DNA from: JANJUB01 sp031386985
Lineage (GTDB): Bacteria > Armatimonadota > Fimbriimonadia > Fimbriimonadales > Fimbriimonadaceae
DNA length: 64,000 bases
Direction of reading: 5' to 3'
NCBI GenBank assembly: GCA_031386985.1
Contig: JANNCV010000032.1
Coordinates: 62,001 to 126,000 of the forward strand
Every line of letters begins with the position of its first letter. Position 1 is the first letter of the stretch. Shown here one piece after another: positions 58,460 to 64,000 of the stretch. A program made the translations under genes and the position numbers. Below the pieces are notes generated by a model. That model had not been told where the DNA came from and did no database searches. It was given only the letters and a program-made list of their open reading frames with translations.

Positions 58460-60031
58460 CTAAACTCGGCCAGCTTTGATGTCGGCTAGGACCTCGTTGG
58501 CGGCGCGGAGACCGCTCAAACAGGCACCTTCCATGTAGCCTTGCCACGAGTAAAAGGAGTCGGCATGTTCGCCCGCGAATTTCATCAATCCGCTTGCCTC
58601 GGCGCTTAGTCCCTCAATGCCGGTGAACTGCCCCGGCCGATAACATGTATACGAGCCCAGCGAGTTCGGGTTAGTCGGCCAATGCTCCAAGTGAGCTACG
58701 TAGTTTGCCCCTGTCTCAACCGCCGTGGCCTTGACGCCAGGGAAGACGACCTCAAGGTCATTCAAGAACGCACCAACCTGTTGTTGGACGTGGCTGGTTC
58801 GCAGGGAAACACCGCGGTGACCGCTCGCGTAATCCGTTAGAATCGCCCTTGATCCCGCCTTGGCCGGGTTGGATTCCCACGTGTTTTGGACGTTGGTTCG
58901 GTCACTGTAGCTGGTGCCGCTCGCTTGGAACTCGCTTGCCCAGTGCCGCCCGTTGAACGCGACCATGGTCTTTGCATTGTTGCCGTATCCCAGAGTTTGG
59001 ATGGCTCGTTTCTTATTATTCGAAAGACCGAGCGATGCATCGAGTTGGACTCCGCGCAGGACGGTGAATGGAACCGTCATTACGACAACATCGGCTTTCT
59101 CGGGCACATTTGATCCATTGAAATAAAGAAGGTATTCGCCCCGGACATTCTGGGCGATTTTAGTTAGCCTTGCGCCCCTTTGGATCGGACCATTTAGCTT
59201 CGCTTGCAGCCCCGCGACGATTCCGTCATTGCCGTTCAACAAGTGGTAGCGTTCATCGCTCGTCCCAAACGGCTCGAACTTTGATTGCTTATTTAGCCGC
59301 ATAAAGCCCAGAAAGTTAAGCGAGCTCTGCTGGCTCGTTTCAAGTCCGTACTCTGCCAAAAACGCCTCGTTCAAAACCGCCTGCACAAGCGGAAATCCTG
59401 CACATCTTGTTCCGAAATAGGTTTCCAAATCCGTATTATCAAGAGCGATATCCGCTTGGTTACTGGAGTAAAAACTCGCCGCTCCGCTCAGGCTGTGGAG
59501 ATCGGGTTGCATGTTTGCGACAACCTGACGGAACTCATCCACCACTTGTTCCACGGTCCAATGCTGACCAAAGAAAAACAATCGCTCCTCGCCAACTTGA
59601 TGAGTTACGGTTTCCTTCGCCAGTCCGAATTCGTTGGCGTAAGCCAGCATCATCTTATGGCCCGTATCAATAAACTCGCCCCCGTTTTCGCAAGCCATAC
59701 CCGCAATAAGGGCTCGATTGCTAAAGCAGCGACCACCAAGGCGTGTTGCGGCTTCGTAAATCGTTGCCGAGAAGCCTTTAGCTTGGAGCCGATCTGCACA
59801 CGCTAGTCCCGCCAATCCGCCGCCAATTATCGCTATGCGCGGGCCAGCGTACATGCGGCTGGCTAGTGCCCCAAGTGGAGAAATGGCCAGACCAACGGCT
59901 CCGGCAGTCTTGAGGAACTGGCGTCGAGAAGCCAAGCGCTCAATGCCATCGCTCGTTGAAATGCGCTCGGCATCACAAAAGTTCGCGGTTCCGATGACTC
60001 GACTGATTTGATGGAAAAGAGGAGTTCGACT
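58460..60031 (-). CDS. Flavin monoamine oxidase-family oxidase, Tat-exported
   Basis: About 523 aa from ATG 60031. The signal region has the twin arginine motif SRRQFLKTAGAVGLAISPLG, so the folded FAD protein is probably exported by Tat. The dinucleotide motif IAIIGGGLAGLACADRLQAK, EAATRLGGRCFSNR and the C-terminal SFYSWQGYMEGACLSGLRAA are typical of amine oxidases. The substrate (amine or amino acid) is not evident. The region downstream of it, 58296-58459, has no gene. Confidence 0.9.
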   Translation of the reverse strand, partial: SRTPLFHQISRVIGTANFCDAERISTSDGIERLASRRQFLKTAGAVGLAISPLGALASRMYAGPRIAIIGGGLAGLACADRLQAKGFSATIYEAATRLGGRCFSNRALIAGMACENGGEFIDTGHKMMLAYANEFGLAKETVTHQVGEERLFFFGQHWTVEQVVDEFRQVVANMQPDLHSLSGAASFYSSNQADIALDNTDLETYFGTRCAGFPLVQAVLNEAFLAEYGLETSQQSSLNFLGFMRLNKQSKFEPFGTSDERYHLLNGNDGIVAGLQAKLNGPIQRGARLTKIAQNVRGEYLLYFNGSNVPEKADVVVMTVPFTVLRGVQLDASLGLSNNKKRAIQTLGYGNNAKTMVAFNGRHWASEFQASGTSYSDRTNVQNTWESNPAKAGSRAILTDYASGHRGVSLRTSHVQQQVGAFLNDLEVVFPGVKATAVETGANYVAHLEHWPTNPNSLGSYTCYRPGQFTGIEGLSAEASGLMKFAGEHADSFYSWQGYMEGACLSGLRAANEVLADIKAGRV

Positions 60032-60111
60032 CATAAGCTCATACGCATTATGACCATTCGCTTGGCGATCCGAGGCACGCAAAATTACCAATCATGCGCG
60101 ATTTTGAGGCT

Positions 60112-60405
60112 CTATTCCAGCAATGCCGATTCGAATATCCGAATCTCCGAGGCGGTCTCTAACCACGGGTTTATGGTAGCAACGAAATTTAGAAATGCTG
60201 GCTGCAGAAAATGCAAATCCAAAGCAGCTTTTGAATCCCATTCTTCTACAAAAACGATCCGAGTAGCGTCTTCCGGGCTTTGGAAGAAATCGTATCGGTC
60301 ACATCCTGGCTCTAAAACCGAAAGCCCCCTAACCTCAGTGCATGCGGCGATAGCTTCGGCGATTCTATCCGGCTGAACTTGAACGTAGGCAATTAACACG
60401 ACCAT
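60112..60405 (-). CDS. ABM-domain (antibiotic biosynthesis monooxygenase-like) protein
   Basis: 97 aa from ATG 60405, the domain start; the longer frame to 60531 adds unlikely residues. IAYVQVQPDRIAEAIAACTE, CDRYDFFQSPEDATRIVFVE and EWDSKAALDLHFLQPAFLNF are the ABM fold, a dimeric ferredoxin-like barrel. Members include cofactor-free monooxygenases and quinol oxidases. No flavin or haem partner is adjacent. Confidence 0.88.
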   Translation of the reverse strand: MVVLIAYVQVQPDRIAEAIAACTEVRGLSVLEPGCDRYDFFQSPEDATRIVFVEEWDSKAALDLHFLQPAFLNFVATINPWLETASEIRIFESALLE

Positions 60406-60765
60406 GAGCAGAAAGTATATCCGGGCGCGCCGGGATTCGCAAACCTCTTCTTTGAAACCGGTTTCGAGCAATCTGCCAAGGGCCGGGTAGGTCAAAACGA
60501 GTGGTGCTTCTTGCGAAGACGACCCTTCCATGTGAGTGCGGATTGGACACGGTTAGCCACGGGCGGTCACGTGCCTCAACAGGGAGATTCTGAGACGCTA
60601 GGTGCGCATGGCAATATTCGTTCGCGGACTGGGGACTGCTTCGTTACTCCAAATGAGACGCCTGAAACGTATTCTTGAGCCCTCAGAAGTGAGGTTAAGC
60701 AAAGTATCTCCGACTGACCGAACTTTGATTAGGGTTGGGCTTTAGGTAGAGATGTGCATCTTGAA
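60406..60765. other. Intergenic region
   Basis: No gene, hairpin terminator or repeat was recognised in these ~360 bases. The minus-strand frame 60406-60531 is an extension of the ABM gene without protein-like content. Confidence 0.5.
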
Positions 60766-63450
60766 TCAGGGCGCTGGGTAGATTGCAACTAGGCGAACCG
60801 CTCCCGCCGGGATCGTGAGCTCACTCTGATTTCCGCTCCATTTGACAGGTTTCCCTGTCATCCATTCCTCACTTCGGCTGACCGCCCAATTGGCACTAAG
60901 TTTTACAGTCACCGATTGGGAATGATCTACCGGAAGAATGCCGTGCTGGGGCTTCGTGACGCCCAAGTTGTTGAAAAGCCCCACGACCCAGCCGCCATCG
61001 GGCAACTGGCCCACCGTCCATTCGACATCACCCTTTACCCGAATGGGAGTTAGCCCTTGGGTTAAGTGTTGCATCAGCGGCCCGAGGAACGCTACCGGCC
61101 GATCATCGTGGCCAAGACCTAGGGGGATACCAATATTGATAACCTGCCCCTTTCCACTTTTTGTTAAAACCGCTAGTGGATCTCCCTCAGGAGTTGTGGC
61201 AAGGACGCGACCTTCGCCAAGACATTTTGCGAACTGGTAAGTAGCTGTGGGTGTTTCCGATTTGCCCAACCAGCGATACCCCGAGGCTTCGAGGCGCTCC
61301 TTTGTGGACTTTCCGAGTAATGACAATGGTGATCCAGCGAACTGGTCAACAGTGGCAACCAAAGTTCCGCCGTTTTGGACGTAAACATTGAGCGCATCCG
61401 ACCACTCTTTACTCAGCGTGATTTCCCCGGCGGAGATGATGACCGGATATGAACTCAGAGCTTTGGTTCGGCCCGGAGAGTTGACAATCACATCAAAAAT
61501 GTCTCCGAAGATTCCGTTGACAAATGTTTGTCGAATCGCGGTAGCGGGCTCGCTCTGGGTTAGAGGCGCAGGGTAGTAAGCAACGTCGAACCAACCCCTC
61601 AATGCGGCCTCGTGCCTTCCCGGTCGAAGAACCGCGGGATTCCATTCGGGGTCGAGCGCGAATGCACCGGGTTGGAACCGCTCTTGTGACCACCCATGAG
61701 CTTCATCAACCAGGAAGGCCACGGGAGTGAACTGAGTCGGTCGGGGATGAGCGCTTACAACCCTCTGGACTGCCTCCGCTACTTTTCCTTTGGGCGAGAG
61801 TTGAACGGGGAAGTCATCGCCGGCCGCTCCGCCGCCCGGTTTCCAAAAGATGTCAACCCCTTGCTCGTTGTAAAAGGTATTCGCTCCGGCTAGATACCAG
61901 AGTAGGTAGTCCTTCATGAGCCAGGTTGTTCCGGCGCCCGCCCACGCGTCGTAGGAGTTGTCAAGAATGTAGCGTGTGGATGCCGGATAGAAGTAGGCCT
62001 CTCGAGAAAACATCGTCGCCGAATCTCCGAGGTTTGCCGACTGATAGTCGACCAACTCACACTCAAACTGCCTTGCCGCACCGCGCAGGAATGCTAACCG
62101 GCGGGAAAGAGTTGGGCTGTTACCAGTGTTTTCGTGGCCGATGCGACCTACCCCCCAAGCCCCCAGCGCATGGCAAAGCGCTTCGATGTTTGCGGAGAGG
62201 CACGAGACCACATCTACCCATGCTTCGTTCGGTTTGAGAGGCTTGCCAAAGTAATCGCTAAACTTGGCGACCACGGCGTCGGTGTTGAACTTCTTCAGCG
62301 CGGCGAGCACTTCTTGCCTGGACTTGGCCCTCCTTATCGCCGCCTCGAATCCCTTCTCGTCAACGGCGGCATAAGCAATGTTTTCGCCAGCGATAAATCC
62401 ATCGAATTGGCTTTTAAAACGCTGAAGATTTGCGCGAGTCGCCTGACGATCAGCGCCGACCGGCCATTGAGGCTCCCCATAGTTGAGTAGGATTGCAAAT
62501 CGGCTTTCGGGGTGACGCCTGAGCCAATCAAGGGCGGGTGACTCGGTAGCGAAGGCCTCGGGATAAGAGGGAATGTGCCAAACCGGGCCGCTGTTCTTGT
62601 CGCTATAAACCGCCGGCTTTCCACCTTTGAACATTGCCAGAAAGTCTGGAAGCAAGGGCGGATCAACGCTGAAGGGCCAATCAACGCGCTCAGCTAGCGG
62701 TTTGCGCAGTTCGTCGGCCCACGGTTTGCTAACGTTCCACAAGAACGAAGGCGCTTTTTCCGCCTTTGGCTGTTCTGAACTCCGTGCTGAGACGAGGGAC
62801 TCAACATCGGGCATCCCTTGCTTTCGCATTTCTTCTAAAGCGTCCCAACACGCGAACAAAGGCTTTTGTCGGCCGGAAGGGCGGTAGGTTTCATCGGTCG
62901 TGAGGCAGAGGCAATCGAGATTTCGACGAGCTTCGGTTGGACCGGTTGTGACGATCTCAAGCCTGATTGGTCCATTCACAAGGTTGCATGAAACTGAATC
63001 CCAGCCGTAAGACCAATCCCACAAAAGCTTCATTTGGTCCATTTCATCAACTATCGAATCTGCGCCGAAAGTGAACTCCGAGGTCTTTCCGGCTTGGTGA
63101 GTTCGGACAACGAACCGTTCTGCTTTGGTTCGGTAGTCGGCATAACGAACCCACAGCCTATACGATGCATTCCTCGGCACAAGGGCTTCGCGACTGATAG
63201 CGGTTCCCGCGGGCTCATCGGCTCGCGCGGCGACTGACATGAACTCGCTTTCTCCGCCCTGGGTCCATGATGCGGCTACATCAGGTCCCGCAATAGACCA
63301 GGATCCACTGGTTTGAAGGTCTTCCTTCATGAATGAGAAGTTTGCTCCCCGAAGCGGTCCAAACGATTCCGCCTCCATCCAGATGGATTCGGGAATATTC
63401 AGCGAAATGAGCGACAGTCCGAGAAGGAACATGTCTTTAAGATAGCGCAA
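60766..63450 (-). CDS. Large secreted glycosidase-like protein
   Basis: 894 aa. The start is TTG 63450 (or ATG 63432), with signal MFLLGLSLISLNIPESI. TAATCT upstream ends about 9 nt before the TTG. Residues about 25-190 look like a carbohydrate-binding sandwich (MEAESFG at the start). The middle is barrel-like (LRRHPESRFAILLNYGEPQW, then ADRQATRANLQRFKSQFDGF) and the latter half has a Rossmann-like block (FDVIVNSPGRTKALSSYPVI, then SAGEITLSKEWSDALNVYV) like the middle domain of GH42 beta-galactosidases, then a beta domain. I cannot name the family. It follows the DUF2961 gene by 11 bp. Confidence 0.55.
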   Translation of the reverse strand: MRYLKDMFLLGLSLISLNIPESIWMEAESFGPLRGANFSFMKEDLQTSGSWSIAGPDVAASWTQGGESEFMSVAARADEPAGTAISREALVPRNASYRLWVRYADYRTKAERFVVRTHQAGKTSEFTFGADSIVDEMDQMKLLWDWSYGWDSVSCNLVNGPIRLEIVTTGPTEARRNLDCLCLTTDETYRPSGRQKPLFACWDALEEMRKQGMPDVESLVSARSSEQPKAEKAPSFLWNVSKPWADELRKPLAERVDWPFSVDPPLLPDFLAMFKGGKPAVYSDKNSGPVWHIPSYPEAFATESPALDWLRRHPESRFAILLNYGEPQWPVGADRQATRANLQRFKSQFDGFIAGENIAYAAVDEKGFEAAIRRAKSRQEVLAALKKFNTDAVVAKFSDYFGKPLKPNEAWVDVVSCLSANIEALCHALGAWGVGRIGHENTGNSPTLSRRLAFLRGAARQFECELVDYQSANLGDSATMFSREAYFYPASTRYILDNSYDAWAGAGTTWLMKDYLLWYLAGANTFYNEQGVDIFWKPGGGAAGDDFPVQLSPKGKVAEAVQRVVSAHPRPTQFTPVAFLVDEAHGWSQERFQPGAFALDPEWNPAVLRPGRHEAALRGWFDVAYYPAPLTQSEPATAIRQTFVNGIFGDIFDVIVNSPGRTKALSSYPVIISAGEITLSKEWSDALNVYVQNGGTLVATVDQFAGSPLSLLGKSTKERLEASGYRWLGKSETPTATYQFAKCLGEGRVLATTPEGDPLAVLTKSGKGQVINIGIPLGLGHDDRPVAFLGPLMQHLTQGLTPIRVKGDVEWTVGQLPDGGWVVGLFNNLGVTKPQHGILPVDHSQSVTVKLSANWAVSRSEEWMTGKPVKWSGNQSELTIPAGAVRLVAIYPAP

Positions 63451-63461
63451 TGAGTCGAAGA

Positions 63462-64000
63462 TTAACCGCCCTTCTTGATCCGCTCCGATTCTCGGTTCAA
63501 CTCTAGCCCAGAAACGACTGCTTTCTTCGCGGCCTCCGGCATGGGGGGGCGGTTGTGTTTGATGTTAGGAAAGCCATAAAAGAACGTCACCGCCGAGTAG
63601 CCCAGCAAGCTCCACTTTTCGCGCATATCGGTGCCGAACGAGGCTTCCATATCAAACTTCAAACGCGAGCAGAACGGGATCGCGTCGAGCCCACGGGTTC
63701 GGGTGCAAATGTTGTACCCAAGGGTATGTCCGTCGAGTCCGCCGACCTTGACATTTGATAGAAACGGCTCAGAAAACTCATCCTCAACGACCGGATAAAC
63801 GCCCCCTGCCCAACCATAATAGTCCTCAGTTCCGGTGCCAAAGTGCGAAGGGAATCCCTTATCCCAGTCGCCATCAACATAAATCTTCTCGTCCCCCTCG
63901 CCCCACCAGGAGTCTTGCTTCATGTTCACAACCGTCCAAGCGTCGCCGACGTAGACCCCCTTTCCTTGAACGTCAACGAAATTCCAATCTTGGAATGGGG
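63462..64000 (-). CDS. DUF2961 protein (partial, N-terminus missing)
   Basis: At least 179 aa; the gene continues off the right edge. The frame from the edge reads FQDWNFVDVQGKGVYVGDAW, then SWWGEGDEKIYVDGDWDKGF, PSHFGTGTEDYYGWAGGVY and FNSRLKFDMEASFG-like sequence. This is the signature of DUF2961, recognised in bacterial difructose-anhydride synthase/1,2-alpha-arabinofuranosyl-fructofuranosidase-type glycosidases (GH172 family). Its operon partner is the large glycosidase-like gene, so the pair probably breaks down a plant or algal polysaccharide. Confidence 0.88.
   Translation of the reverse strand, partial: PFQDWNFVDVQGKGVYVGDAWTVVNMKQDSWWGEGDEKIYVDGDWDKGFPSHFGTGTEDYYGWAGGVYPVVEDEFSEPFLSNVKVGGLDGHTLGYNICTRTRGLDAIPFCSRLKFDMEASFGTDMREKWSLLGYSAVTFFYGFPNIKHNRPPMPEAAKKAVVSGLELNRESERIKKGG

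Noticed and set aside
1..64000. tRNA, rRNA or tmRNA genes
   Set aside because: No cloverleaf or conserved tRNA T-loop block, and no rRNA-like stretch, was found by eye; a dedicated search was not possible.

Overview
The window looks like chromosomal DNA of a Gram-negative-type (two-membrane) bacterium with moderate G+C. The mix of genes resembles Armatimonadota, perhaps class Fimbriimonadia: LptD/LptF-type outer-membrane assembly, many secreted hydrolases, DUF2961, DUF4331 and DUF6265 proteins, a PQQ-type sugar dehydrogenase, and one stand-alone flagellin. That placement is inference from gene content; no rRNA or tRNA gene was seen. Coding density is high, with no CRISPR array, insertion sequence or phage block.

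Layout. 1-4.2 kb: partial tsaE divergent from recA, then a frameshifted M28 peptidase, a DUF6265 protein and a TPR protein. 4.3-10.3 kb: a tight minus-strand operon (degenerate GlnE-like protein, PlsY, a zinc-ribbon membrane protein, LptF/G permease, LptD) whose genes mostly overlap by 4 bp. 10.4-13.3 kb: a CpxP/Spy-like protein with response regulator and sensor kinase. 13.4-15.8 kb: a CvfB-like RNA-binding protein, then a repeat-rich island with three same-orientation copies of a dispersed repeat (R1) separated by a small membrane-protein gene and a broken P-loop kinase gene. 15.8-25.3 kb: secreted or surface proteins (glycosidase-like protein, lipoprotein serpin, sulfatase, PQQ-type dehydrogenase), an MFS exporter and a racemase-like protein. 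25.5-30.6 kb: a soluble PAS-GAF kinase and OmpR-type regulator followed by a DUF4331 family split into two genes and a TPR lipoprotein, with an 11-bp tandem operator in between. 30.6-34.2 kb: DinB flanked by repeats (R2), a nucleotidyltransferase toxin-antitoxin-like pair, and flagellin. 34.5-44.9 kb: housekeeping and metabolism (FKBP, DUF302, SRPBCC, acyl-ACP-reductase-like protein, apt, OB-fold protein, amidohydrolase, ArsC-like phosphatase, PBP2, O-antigen-ligase-like protein, DAHP synthase). 45-64 kb: M14 carboxypeptidase, TatD, S8 protease with Ig-like repeats, thymidine kinase, Dxs, a second nucleotidyltransferase pair, an MBL hydrolase, a flavin amine oxidase, an ABM-domain protein, and a sugar-degradation pair ending in a partial DUF2961 gene.

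A window-wide feature is promoter placement. In at least 17 genes a good -10 hexamer (TANAAT, TANACT or similar) ends only 6-11 nt before the start codon, usually with no Shine-Dalgarno sequence. This implies many leaderless or nearly leaderless mRNAs, and it decides several start codons below. The most unusual loci are the R1 repeat island, the five-site 11-bp operator before the split DUF4331 genes, the cyanobacterial-AAR-like reductase, and the GlnE-like protein that has lost its active-site acidic pair.
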